Positions 32,811 to 41,793 of a stretch of DNA of 64,000 nt are shown here, piece after piece. The notes under the pieces are model-generated. The model made no database searches and was not told the origin of the DNA. It saw only the letters and a list, made by a program, of their open reading frames with translations. Location: assembly GCA_964451785.1 (NCBI GenBank), contig CAYVJG010000002.1, positions 57,204 through 121,203 of the forward strand, read 5' to 3'. The translations under genes and the position numbers were made by a program. The stretch comes from JAJYSO01 sp964451785 (GTDB taxonomy: Bacteria > Bacteroidota > Bacteroidia > Flavobacteriales > Flavobacteriaceae). Position 1 is the first letter of the stretch, and each line of letters starts with the position of its first letter.

Positions 32811-34802
32811 TTACTCAATTGTAAATTCATCAAAATACAAATCGTAATTAGCTTCTTTACCAATCTTCAATGCAAATATATCGCCATTAGCGTCGGTGTT
32901 ATTCAAATCGGTAATTCCTGTTAAATCCAGAGTCACCAAAACCCATTCTCCATTGGTATCAACGGTACCTGAATATTGATTATTACCTGAAGATGCAATC
33001 ACAACATCCCCAGAAACATCGCCTAAATTAAACGGCACATAACTTCCATCAGCTTTATACAAGTTGATCGACACAGATTTAGCCGAAGAGCCTTTCATAT
33101 AAAACTGCACTTTAGAATAGCCACTAGGCAAGTTAGTAAGCGCTAAATTTGTAAACACGTAATCATTTCCACTCGTTCCCGGAGTTGAAATACTCAAGGC
33201 TGTACTACCATTACGACCATTACCGGTGCTTTCAGTAGCGTATGATTGAAGACCAAATTGATTAATGCCACCTGTAAAGGCTGCCCAATCTTCAAAATCA
33301 GCACCGGCAAAAACAGGAACTGCATTGGCAGAAGGAGGTGTAGCATCACCGCCACCTCCGCCGTTACCATCAGATTCGGCTACAGCTATATTATCGATTT
33401 GCATAGTAGTGGTTGAACCATTAGGATCGCCTTCGTATTTAAACCCAACATAAACTGTCTGACCGATATAGCTTGACAAATCAACTTCTCCTGAAGTTAT
33501 AAAGCTATCGCCATAACCATTGACATGACCTTCGGAGATAGTCACATTGTTGAGTTGAGTCCAAGTCGCTTGTGTCACATCTCCTGAAAAATCAGTAGAG
33601 ACATAAACAGTTAACACCGCTCCATTATCGTGACCGTCTTTCGTTTCAAAACTAAGTGCCGGAGCTGTAGCATCGGTTAAATCAACACCCGGAGTTACCA
33701 ACCATGCTTCTACAGCACTACTGGCATTATAAGCCGACAATTGCGCATACACATTACTGTCAAAACTTCGCGATTGCCATACACGTGTACTGCCACTAAC
33801 ATCTTGATTAGTCCACCCTTCAAGCGCTATATTATCATAATCTAGTAATCCATCAAATCCTTCTTCAAAAGGCATTCCTACAACTGTTGGGTTACCTGGC
33901 TCTGGTTGTTCAGGCATTTGTCCATCGCAGCGTGCTTGATCAAAATGAAAATTAGAAGGATCATTAACTTTAATGCGGTAAGCCGAGCCGTTAAAGGTTT
34001 TTGTCAACACAGCATCAACACTTCCGCGTTTTACAGGTAAAGGCATGGCTTTAAAATCAGCAAACGTACTCGTAATCATCGTTACAGATTCATCACTACA
34101 GGTTTGCATAAGCCGCTCTGCATCATATTGCTCACCAGGTTCAGCGGCAAAGGTTTTGATATCGCCTTCTGTCACCAAATTATCAGCAAACTCAACATCA
34201 TTAATACGAATAAAGAGGTTGTCATATTGACGAGAAAAATCAGAGATAGTCAGTTCTAGCGGTACAATACTATCTAACACCGGGGTGCGAATCACTTTTT
34301 CTGCAAAAGCCTCAGGAGCCTTACTGACGAAATCACTTCCCGCCTCGCTAACTCCTAAAGCGATGACACCGTTAGAAAATCCTATTGTAAACCCGTCGAG
34401 TTCGATATAGACTTTTCGCCCTATTTCAAATGTGGTATATAACGGATTAGCTTGCAACATTATTTTAATTCCAGAAGTAGGATTTTCGGGTTTGTCCTGT
34501 ACTACCATTTCTTGATAGAAATTACCTGCTTCATCTGATGAGATGACATAGCCTACCATATATTTATCTGTCCCTTCAAAGGTCAGCTGCTCATCGCCAT
34601 TAAATCCACTAAGGCTAGTAACGCCTGTTTCTTGCATAAACAGTGCTTTAACGCCAGAAATACTAATGGTATCGCCATCGATAGTTGGCGGATTAATACT
34701 TGTATCCGGCAAAGAGAAATCATCATCTTTTACACAAGAGGTCATCATCCCCACACTAATGAGTAAAAGTAAAAAAGTGTAACTTAGTTTTATTGTTTTC
34801 AT
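32811..34802 (-). CDS. DUF5689 / choice-of-anchor J surface lipoprotein
   Basis: A 663-residue protein with a lipoprotein signal (VGMMTSC; Cys23). DUF5689 occupies about 45-290. A choice-of-anchor J beta-sandwich follows at about 305-480 (EGWTNQDVSGSTRVWQ, VEAWLVTPGVDLT, VYVGFKYEGDP). After a glycine-rich linker (GNGGGGGD) comes a C-terminal jelly-roll-like domain at about 490-663 that resembles carbohydrate-binding modules. It probably sits on the cell surface as the partner of the TonB-dependent receptor gene directly upstream (27-base gap), much as SusD partners SusC. The ligand is unknown. Confidence 0.83.
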   Translation of the reverse strand: MKTIKLSYTFLLLLISVGMMTSCVKDDDFSLPDTSINPPTIDGDTISISGVKALFMQETGVTSLSGFNGDEQLTFEGTDKYMVGYVISSDEAGNFYQEMVVQDKPENPTSGIKIMLQANPLYTTFEIGRKVYIELDGFTIGFSNGVIALGVSEAGSDFVSKAPEAFAEKVIRTPVLDSIVPLELTISDFSRQYDNLFIRINDVEFADNLVTEGDIKTFAAEPGEQYDAERLMQTCSDESVTMITSTFADFKAMPLPVKRGSVDAVLTKTFNGSAYRIKVNDPSNFHFDQARCDGQMPEQPEPGNPTVVGMPFEEGFDGLLDYDNIALEGWTNQDVSGSTRVWQSRSFDSNVYAQLSAYNASSAVEAWLVTPGVDLTDATAPALSFETKDGHDNGAVLTVYVSTDFSGDVTQATWTQLNNVTISEGHVNGYGDSFITSGEVDLSSYIGQTVYVGFKYEGDPNGSTTTMQIDNIAVAESDGNGGGGGDATPPSANAVPVFAGADFEDWAAFTGGINQFGLQSYATESTGNGRNGSTALSISTPGTSGNDYVFTNLALTNLPSGYSKVQFYMKGSSAKSVSINLYKADGSYVPFNLGDVSGDVVIASSGNNQYSGTVDTNGEWVLVTLDLTGITDLNNTDANGDIFALKIGKEANYDLYFDEFTIE

Positions 34803-34829
34803 TTTTCAACGGTTTATTCGTTTTGTCAA

Positions 34830-37742
34830 TTAAAATCTCACGTAAACATTTAAGTAAAAAGTAGTGCCATAGCCATAAAAATAGCGAGAGCCAAATTGTG
34901 GTCCATAAGGGCTAGATTGATCGCGATTGTAGTTAAAGAAGTTCGCTTTACGAGAGGATTCAAATCCACCCGTGCGGTATTCTTTATCTAACAAATTACT
35001 CACCACACCAAATACGCCAATGTAATAATCGTTGACTTTCCAAGATTTCCCCCCAATCAAGTTAACCAGCATATAACTGCCTAATTTTTCTTGTTTGAGT
35101 AGCTCGCGAGCGCGCACAGGGTCATAGTCAGGTAAGGTCATTCCATCGGCCGCCATAGTAAAGTTAGCTGTACGACGAATGTTTGAAATATCAACATAAG
35201 CATGCGAAAAGAAATTGGTAGTCGCTCCGATAAACCAATAATCTGGATCGCGATATTCCAATCCGAATTGATAAGCGATTTCCGGTCCTCCACCGACGTG
35301 ATAATCTTTTAGTTTAGCCGTACCGTCGCCAAAAGTCAACGGTGAATTTTCATAGTTCTGTGCATAACTCAGCTGACTACCGTGAAACAGGTTATCACTA
35401 AAGTCAGCACTTGTCAAATATAAATGAGGATTATTGGTATAAACAGATTGCCCGAATGATCCTGCGGCCTTAGCCGTTAATGTCGAGGTCAGTTTTGCTT
35501 CAATACCAAATTCGACCCCCAAATTACGCGTATTAATGCCCGTAGTAATCTCTTGTACAAAAGCTGCATCGTGATCTTCACCTAATCCACCCAAGCCTTG
35601 TGTAAAGTAAAATCCGATATCAGTAGCATCTTTGAGTTCTGAATAATAACCCGTCACCCGCGCTTTAATAATTGGTGAACGGTAAATATAACTCAAGTTG
35701 GCGGCTTGGATTTTTGAAGATTCGAGTCCAATGACCGGAAATCCATTTTGACGGGCATTAGAATAGGTATTTCTGATAGTCGGCGCTTTCGTTAAATAAG
35801 CCACATTAGCACGCAACATATGCTGCCCTGTAAATTTATAAAGCAACCCGCCCTTTACACCGTAGTCTGTAAACTCTTGTTTTGGACCTTTTCCAAAACT
35901 GTGATTTGGGAAATACCCATTTTTATATTGTCCATCGCGTTGATAACTGGTATAAGACACTTTTGCGCCAACAAAAAAGTTGATGCGTTTATAATTAAAT
36001 TGCGCTTGAGCAAAGGCCGCTCCAAAATCAGAATTTATAGTGTAGTTATACTTATAACGATCGCCTTCATGCACAATACGATCAGGATTATTCAAGTCAC
36101 TTTGTGCCAAATCAGTCACTAATCCACTCACTTGACTCGGTTCATCAGCAAAAAAATCAATGTCTATAAAACCTTTCCCGCCTAATAGATCATTGACTTC
36201 AGCAAAATTTTCACTGCGCAAATGACGATAGCGCAAAGCTGCATTGAATTTGATGTGATCATTAATCCGTGTATTTAAAATGGTGTTGGCCATCAATCGG
36301 TTGTTATCCACACGATCTTCTTTTACAATATAGGTAGCATAGCCGCCATTGCGCACTGCAATTTGGTTGGCTTCATAAAGACTTTTCCAATCTAACTGAC
36401 CATCATCAATAAACGCTTGTTCAGCTAAATACGCCTTTTGAAAATCAACAGCCGTCAAATCATCATCACGTAAAAAATAACTCGGTAAATTTTGGTAATA
36501 CTCTGGGGTAGGGTTTCGCGCACCACCTATATACACTTTTTGTCCATTAGGCATATAGACGACACGTGTACCTCCATTGTCAATACGCGTATTCCCTACT
36601 TTTCCAAATTGATAAGCCAGATTGGTATTTAAACTGGTATTCTCAGAAATTTTCCAATAGTGATTCAGCATAAACACCGGTTCTTGCACTTCTTTAATAC
36701 GCGAGTTGCGCTCATCGCCTTTTTGATATCCCCACAACGGATTGTAATCACGTCCTTTTAAATCGCGTACTTCCTGAGTAATAGCTGTAGATTTTCCTCG
36801 GCGATAAGGCGCATAAAATCCGGTAAAATTTAAGCTGTGTTTGTCATTTATTTTCTTCTCTACTGAGGCAAAAAAGGAAGAAGTATTATAAGAGGTTCCC
36901 GCTTTAAAGCCGTGATCACCAAAACGGCGCGACAGCAAAACCGTATATGCCCACCCATTATCCATCAAGCCGGAACTATAGCTAGCCATTACACGACCGC
37001 GATAAGATCGATTAGAAGCGGCATATGAAATTTTTCCGCCTTGGCGATATTGTGAAGCACGCATCACCGTGTTATTGGTTCCGGCTATACCCCCAAATTG
37101 AAAAGGGTTAGCATTTAAACCGCTGTAAAACTGCTGATTGCGCATCACATCATTCAATCCCCCAAAGTCAGCAAATTCAGGGCGTCCTGTAGTGGCTTTA
37201 TTCAGTTCGATTCCGTTGATTAATATTCGCCCATTTTCGTTTCCTAATCCTCTGGGATTAAAAAAAGTAGCACTAAAATCATAAGCTGCAGCAGAAAAGA
37301 AAATATCTTTTGACGCCGACAGTAAACCCGAAATATTTGAAGCTGAATTACGATCGCCATCTAACTGGTTGTCTGATAATGTAATTTCAGCAATCCCTAA
37401 ACTCTCTGAGGTCAAATTAACAGACAAGCTTAAATTTCCTAAATCAAGCTTTTCACCTTGATTAATAACCACCGGATAGCGCTTGGTTTTATACCCCTCT
37501 AAGGCAAAAGTTATCACTTGCTCGCCTAAAGGAACATCAACTCCCGCTAACCTAAACTCACCCTCGGCATTGGTTTGAACATGTAAAGATGAATTTTCAA
37601 GACTAACCCGCACGCCAGGTAGCGGGTTATGACTTCCTGATTCTTGCACCACCCCTATTACTGTAGTTTCTTGAGCCTGTAACACGCCCCCAAAACTTAC
37701 AACGAACAGTAATACAAAAATCCCAAATTTAAATTTTAGCAT
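34830..37742 (-). CDS. TonB-dependent receptor with carboxypeptidase-like regulatory domain
   Basis: A 970-residue outer membrane receptor with signal peptide (FVVSFGGVLQAQ). An N-terminal carboxypeptidase-regulatory-like domain at about 27-110 (TVIGVVQESGSHNPLPGV) is followed by a plug (near 130-230) and a long 22-strand barrel ending in YFYGYGTTFYLNVYVRF. It is energised by TonB to import a substrate that is too large or scarce for porins. It lacks the SusC motif set. It is the first gene of a two-gene unit with the DUF5689 lipoprotein and is divergent from a secreted nuclease/phosphatase gene, which suggests use of an extracellular phosphoester such as DNA; this is inference. Confidence 0.92.
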   Translation of the reverse strand: MLKFKFGIFVLLFVVSFGGVLQAQETTVIGVVQESGSHNPLPGVRVSLENSSLHVQTNAEGEFRLAGVDVPLGEQVITFALEGYKTKRYPVVINQGEKLDLGNLSLSVNLTSESLGIAEITLSDNQLDGDRNSASNISGLLSASKDIFFSAAAYDFSATFFNPRGLGNENGRILINGIELNKATTGRPEFADFGGLNDVMRNQQFYSGLNANPFQFGGIAGTNNTVMRASQYRQGGKISYAASNRSYRGRVMASYSSGLMDNGWAYTVLLSRRFGDHGFKAGTSYNTSSFFASVEKKINDKHSLNFTGFYAPYRRGKSTAITQEVRDLKGRDYNPLWGYQKGDERNSRIKEVQEPVFMLNHYWKISENTSLNTNLAYQFGKVGNTRIDNGGTRVVYMPNGQKVYIGGARNPTPEYYQNLPSYFLRDDDLTAVDFQKAYLAEQAFIDDGQLDWKSLYEANQIAVRNGGYATYIVKEDRVDNNRLMANTILNTRINDHIKFNAALRYRHLRSENFAEVNDLLGGKGFIDIDFFADEPSQVSGLVTDLAQSDLNNPDRIVHEGDRYKYNYTINSDFGAAFAQAQFNYKRINFFVGAKVSYTSYQRDGQYKNGYFPNHSFGKGPKQEFTDYGVKGGLLYKFTGQHMLRANVAYLTKAPTIRNTYSNARQNGFPVIGLESSKIQAANLSYIYRSPIIKARVTGYYSELKDATDIGFYFTQGLGGLGEDHDAAFVQEITTGINTRNLGVEFGIEAKLTSTLTAKAAGSFGQSVYTNNPHLYLTSADFSDNLFHGSQLSYAQNYENSPLTFGDGTAKLKDYHVGGGPEIAYQFGLEYRDPDYWFIGATTNFFSHAYVDISNIRRTANFTMAADGMTLPDYDPVRARELLKQEKLGSYMLVNLIGGKSWKVNDYYIGVFGVVSNLLDKEYRTGGFESSRKANFFNYNRDQSSPYGPQFGSRYFYGYGTTFYLNVYVRF

Positions 37743-37787
37743 ATTAGTTTTTGATTAATTAAGTTAATAATAACTTATTTTACCAGA

Positions 37788-37823
37788 CAAAGTTACATTA
37801 TTTAAAGATAAAATATAACTTTG
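37788..37823. promoter_or_regulatory. Symmetrical divergent promoters for receptor and nuclease genes
   Basis: TAACTTTG on the minus strand (37788-37795) and TAACTTTG on the plus strand (37816-37823) are both full -7 matches. Together they make an inverted repeat, CAAAGTTA-20 bases-TAACTTTG, and TTACATTA with TAATGTAA forms a second offset pair. A regulator bound here would control both sides. Confidence 0.6.
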
Positions 37824-37870
37824 TAATGTAATATATTTAGTTTATATTAACTTAACATATTAATAACCCT

Positions 37871-38941
37871 ATGAAAAAGTTCGGATTTCTATTAATTGCT
37901 TTAATTTTATTGAGTAGCTGTTCGCCTCGCTATGCTCAATCAACTAAAACCTCAAAAACTTATAAAATCAACACTGTTGCTTTTTACAACCTTGAAAACT
38001 TATTTGATACCATAAATGACCCTGACAAAAACGATGAAGCCAGCCCCATCATGGAACTTCCTAAGGCCAAACGCAGCGCTGTATACTGGAAGAAAATGGA
38101 TAATATGGCTAAAGTTCTATCGCAAATTGGGGCTAAAACCGCCAAAAATTCACCTGCCATCATTGGAGTTGCCGAAGTTGAAAACAGCAGAGTGCTTAAA
38201 GATTTAGTAAGCAATCGCCAGTTAAAAGCCAAAGATTATGGCTTCATTCATTACGAATCACCTGATGAGCGCGGTATAGACGTGGCTTTACTCTATCAAA
38301 AAAAGCTCTTTCACCCCATCTCTAGCTCCAGCCATGAGGTCATCACCATGCGACAAGACACACACAAACGCGATTATACCCGCGACGTACTTTTAGTTAC
38401 CGGCACACTTGATGGTGACACCATTAGCGTATTAGTCAATCACTGGCCATCGCGTTATGGCGGTGAAAAACGCAGTCGTCCGGCGCGCGAAAAAGCTGCT
38501 GCTGTCAACAAACATCTTGTCGATTCAATTTTAGCCGTACGACCTTATGCTAAAGTGCTCATTATGGGCGATCTGAATGACGATCCCTTTAATACAAGTG
38601 TTAAGCAAGTACTCGGTGCCAAAGCAGAACCTGAGCAGGTGGGTGCAAAAGGACTGTACAATCCTATGGAAAACATGCTCGTCAAACAAGGTTTAGGCAC
38701 ATTGGGTTATCGCGACCACTGGGATTTATTTGACCAAATTATCATGACTAAAGCCCTATTGAGCAAAGACTACAGCTCCTATCGCTTTTATAAAGCCGGC
38801 ATTTTTAACCCGAGTTACCTTGTTACCCCAAGCGGTCGCTACAAAGGTTACCCATTCCGCTCATACAGCAACGGGCACTTCACCAACGGCTATGCTGACC
38901 ACTTCCCTGTTTACGTTTACCTCATTAAAGAAGTACACTAA
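37871..38941 (+). CDS. Secreted endonuclease/exonuclease/phosphatase family lipoprotein
   Basis: A 356-residue protein with a lipoprotein signal (ALILLSSC, Cys17). The DNase I-like fold motifs are all present: NLENLFD near 43, GVAEVEN with the metal-binding glutamate near 100, NHWPSRYGG near 196, MGDLNDDP near 235 and the final DHFPVYV with the catalytic His. It should cut phosphodiester or phosphomonoester bonds outside the cell or in the periplasm using Mg2+. The divergent neighbour is a TonB-dependent receptor with a DUF5689 lipoprotein. Whether the substrate is DNA, RNA or an inositol or lipid phosphate cannot be told. Confidence 0.9.
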   Translation: MKKFGFLLIALILLSSCSPRYAQSTKTSKTYKINTVAFYNLENLFDTINDPDKNDEASPIMELPKAKRSAVYWKKMDNMAKVLSQIGAKTAKNSPAIIGVAEVENSRVLKDLVSNRQLKAKDYGFIHYESPDERGIDVALLYQKKLFHPISSSSHEVITMRQDTHKRDYTRDVLLVTGTLDGDTISVLVNHWPSRYGGEKRSRPAREKAAAVNKHLVDSILAVRPYAKVLIMGDLNDDPFNTSVKQVLGAKAEPEQVGAKGLYNPMENMLVKQGLGTLGYRDHWDLFDQIIMTKALLSKDYSSYRFYKAGIFNPSYLVTPSGRYKGYPFRSYSNGHFTNGYADHFPVYVYLIKEVH

Positions 38942-38961
38942 AACCAATATTTTAAAATTAC

Positions 38962-38997
38962 AAAAGCCGATAACATATCCTGTAGTTATCGGCTTTT
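38962..38997 (+). terminator. Terminator of the nuclease gene
   Basis: Perfect 13-base-pair stem AAAAGCCGATAAC with GTTATCGGCTTTT, then a T-run. Confidence 0.9.
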
Positions 38998-39252
38998 TTA
39001 TTTTTTTGGGCGCGCCCTCTTATCCGGGACCTTGCTCAATTTTTCGCTTAATCAAGAATCTTTTTCAACAGCTTATCAACATCGCTCACCAAAGAGGTCA
39101 GGCTTTCACTAGTCGCTTTTTGTGATTCACAGTACAGCCAATCTGTAAGCTTTAGTATCTTATTTAAAGTTCAACTTATCACAAAAGTTTAGTTCTATAA
39201 AAAATCACAAAAGAGCTTCAACAGGCCGTTCAATCCTTCGCGCAAAAGCAAT
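38998..39252. other. Non-coding gap with a GC-rich palindrome
   Basis: Starts with the 10-base perfect palindrome GGGCGCGCCC (39008-39017), then CTCTTATCCGGGAC and, further on, GAGGTCAGGCTTTCACT. This GC-rich patch stands out from its AT-rich surroundings and loosely resembles a degenerate repeat that I recall in Bacteroidota (GGGCG..., GGTCGGGCTTTC). No gene is supported. Confidence 0.4.
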
Positions 39253-40170
39253 TTAAGCTCTAATTAAAGGCAACGTAGAACAACGGAGTAAGCCTTCTTG
39301 CTTAGCAATTTCACTATACGCCACTTCTTCAACAGTAATGCCTTGTTGGCGCAACCAAGTGTTTAAACGCGTAAAATTCTTTTCTGAAATCACCACATCT
39401 TCAGAAATAGAAAATATATTACTATTCATATGATACATCTCGTCTTTAGTGATCTCAAACACGTTTTCTTCACCAAAATTGCTCACCAACCACGCGTACT
39501 CTTCCTCTTCTAAAAATCCGTTTTTATGAATTATAGCCTTACCACGACCTACAGGTTGAAAGCAACAATCTAAGTGCAGCGCATTTTCTTTAGGATCTGT
39601 ATTTGATTTGCGCAAATTAAAAGACTTGACAATTTTATTTGGAAACAAGTTGTGCAAAGCTTCAATAGCTTTAGTGTTTGTCCGGGCTGTGATATAATCA
39701 GGATAATCATCACCGCGATAAGTTCCTACAAAAATATAATCGCCATAAGGCATAACATCACCTCCTTCAACATGTACCTCTTCAGGAAACTCAACACTAT
39801 TTTTAGAATCAATTTGATCTAAAACATATTGTATAGCCTCCAACTCTTTAGCGCGATCCGGCAATATATTAGCTTTAATAAATTTATTTTCTATCACAAA
39901 ACCTATATCCCGTGCAAAAATCTGATTGTAATTATCAATAAGATCTGGTCGGTAAACTTTGACATTATACTTTTCAAACACTTTAGCTACAGCTTCAATC
40001 TCACTTACCATATCAGCTTCTTTCGGATAGGTTCCCGCTAAAATATGTTGTTTAGATTTAGGGTCATACGATTCTTCAAGTGTTGGCTGCTTGCCTAAGC
40101 TGTCGGCACGTCCCAAAACAACCGCTTTCAAAGTAGCGGTTTCATCAATAATGTGAAGTGGTAAACTCAT
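39253..40170 (-). CDS. Arginine deiminase / amidinotransferase superfamily enzyme
   Basis: A 305-residue protein of the guanidine-modifying enzyme superfamily. The catalytic residues can be placed: Glu in EVHVEGGDVM, His in ENALHLDCC, and the nucleophilic Cys297 in the C-terminal RCSTLPL motif. ARDIGFVIENKFI is the conserved substrate-side segment. Members hydrolyse or transfer the guanidino group of arginine or related compounds (arginine deiminase, dimethylarginine hydrolase, glycine amidinotransferase). I cannot choose between these. No arginine pathway genes adjoin, though carA is 3 kb upstream on the same strand. Confidence 0.82.
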   Translation of the reverse strand: MSLPLHIIDETATLKAVVLGRADSLGKQPTLEESYDPKSKQHILAGTYPKEADMVSEIEAVAKVFEKYNVKVYRPDLIDNYNQIFARDIGFVIENKFIKANILPDRAKELEAIQYVLDQIDSKNSVEFPEEVHVEGGDVMPYGDYIFVGTYRGDDYPDYITARTNTKAIEALHNLFPNKIVKSFNLRKSNTDPKENALHLDCCFQPVGRGKAIIHKNGFLEEEEYAWLVSNFGEENVFEITKDEMYHMNSNIFSISEDVVISEKNFTRLNTWLRQQGITVEEVAYSEIAKQEGLLRCSTLPLIRA

Positions 40171-40336
40171 AACTGTACAAAACTATTTCCCCAAATATAC
40201 ATATTCTACAGCAATAAAGATTATTTATCTAACATACTCCAAAAATAATTATCAAATTATTATCAATATCTTTTTATTGCGTAAAATTAGATTTTTAATC
40301 TACATTTATAGTCTAACGGTTTACCTTTTCAGGCAT

Positions 40337-40367
40337 AAAAAAACCCTTACACAACTCGGTAAGGGTT
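40337..40367 (-). terminator. Terminator of gltA
   Basis: On the minus strand AACCCTTAC pairs with GTAAGGGTT and a run of T follows, 23 bases after the gltA stop. Confidence 0.9.
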
Positions 40368-40389
40368 AAACTAATATTTTAAAGATTAC

Positions 40390-41676
40390 TTAGCGATTCT
40401 CTAGAGGAATGTAATCGCGTTTAGTTTCACCTATATAAATTTGACGTGGTCGGCCGATAGGTTCTTTGCGCAAACGCATTTCACGCCATTGTGCAATCCA
40501 GCCTGGCAAGCGTCCCATAGCAAACATTACCGTAAACATTTCGGTTGGGATACCTAAAGCGCGGTAGATAATTCCTGAATAAAAGTCAACATTAGGATAC
40601 AATTTGCGTTTTACAAAGTAATCATCTTCTAAAGCTTCTTTTTCAAGGCCTTTAGCAATGCTCAACACAGGATCGTTAACACCTAATTTACCTAACACAT
40701 CGTCGGCTGCTTTTTTAATAATTTTGGCGCGTGGATCAAAGTTTTTATACACGCGGTGTCCAAAGCCCATCAAGCGGAATGGATCCTGCTTATCTTTAGC
40801 TTTAGCCATATATTTATGCGTATCGCCACCATCAGCTTTAATAGCCTCAAGCATCTCAACAACACTGCGATTAGCACCACCGTGAAGCGGACCTGAAAGT
40901 GCGTTAACACCTGCCGCTAATGACGCAAACAAGCTAGCGCGAGAACTCCCTACGATACGTACAGTTGAAGCTGAACAGTTTTGCTCGTGATCAGCATGAA
41001 GAATTAAGAGCTTATTGAGTGCTGCAGAAATAACCGGGTCAGCAGTGTAATCTTGCCCTGGTTTTTTAAACATTAACTGCAACAAATTATCGATATATGA
41101 CTGTGATTTATCATAATCAACCAACTCTTCTTCCTTCTGATTACGCAAAGTCCAAGCTACAAGTATAGGAAATTTCCCTAGCACTTTAGTGATGACTTCA
41201 TCCATTGCTTTATCGTCTTTCAGACGTGTATATTCTGGATTAAAGGCCTCTAAAGCATTAGTTAAAACACCTAATACAGCCATCGGATTAGCTGAGCTAG
41301 GCAAGCCATTAAGTATAGTTTTTACACTTTCATCAGCTTGAGCTTCAGCTTCAATAGCTTTTTCAAATTTATTTAATTCTGATTGAGTTGGTAATTCACC
41401 ATAAATCAATAAGTAAACGACTTCAATAAAGCTGGCATTATTAGCTAATTCTTCAATAGCATAGCCACGATAACGCAAAATGCTGTCTTCACCATTAAGA
41501 AAAGTAATAGCACTTTCACAAGACCCCGTGTTTTTAAAACCTGGATCTAAAGAAATGGCTCCTTTTGAAGCGCTGCGAAGCGATTTGACTACAATGCCAA
41601 TTTCGCCTTCAGTACCTACCGTTACAGGAAGTTCATACTTTTCACCTTTTAATTCTAATATTGCATTTTCTGCCAT
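40390..41676 (-). CDS. gltA: Citrate synthase
   Basis: A 428-residue enzyme that condenses oxaloacetate with acetyl-CoA to start the TCA cycle. Active-site segments are intact: the His in NALSGPLHGGANRSV, the His in MGFGHRVYKNFDPRAK, and the Asp in NVDFYSGI. Length and sequence fit the type II hexameric enzyme of Gram-negative bacteria, which is often NADH-sensitive. It follows eno on the same strand, with a hairpin between the two. Confidence 0.98.
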   Translation of the reverse strand: MAENAILELKGEKYELPVTVGTEGEIGIVVKSLRSASKGAISLDPGFKNTGSCESAITFLNGEDSILRYRGYAIEELANNASFIEVVYLLIYGELPTQSELNKFEKAIEAEAQADESVKTILNGLPSSANPMAVLGVLTNALEAFNPEYTRLKDDKAMDEVITKVLGKFPILVAWTLRNQKEEELVDYDKSQSYIDNLLQLMFKKPGQDYTADPVISAALNKLLILHADHEQNCSASTVRIVGSSRASLFASLAAGVNALSGPLHGGANRSVVEMLEAIKADGGDTHKYMAKAKDKQDPFRLMGFGHRVYKNFDPRAKIIKKAADDVLGKLGVNDPVLSIAKGLEKEALEDDYFVKRKLYPNVDFYSGIIYRALGIPTEMFTVMFAMGRLPGWIAQWREMRLRKEPIGRPRQIYIGETKRDYIPLENR

Positions 41677-41718
41677 CTTATCGTTCTAATTTAAAATGTA
41701 TTTCCAAGTCGCTAATAT

Positions 41719-41765
41719 AAGGAATTTAGATGATTTACAGAGATTTGAAACCATCTAAATTCCTT
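41719..41765 (-). terminator. Hairpin between eno and gltA
   Basis: A perfect 14-base-pair stem, AAGGAATTTAGATG with CATCTAAATTCCTT, 19-base loop, 29 bases after the eno stop. The T-run after it is poor, so it may be a partial terminator or an RNA-stability element. Confidence 0.55.
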
Positions 41766-41793
41766 TGAATTTTTAAAAAAATATGCTATTTTT

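Noticed and set aside
38820..39125. 101-codon open frame across the end of the nuclease gene and its terminator
   Set aside because: It overlaps the coding end and the terminator hairpin; chance frame.
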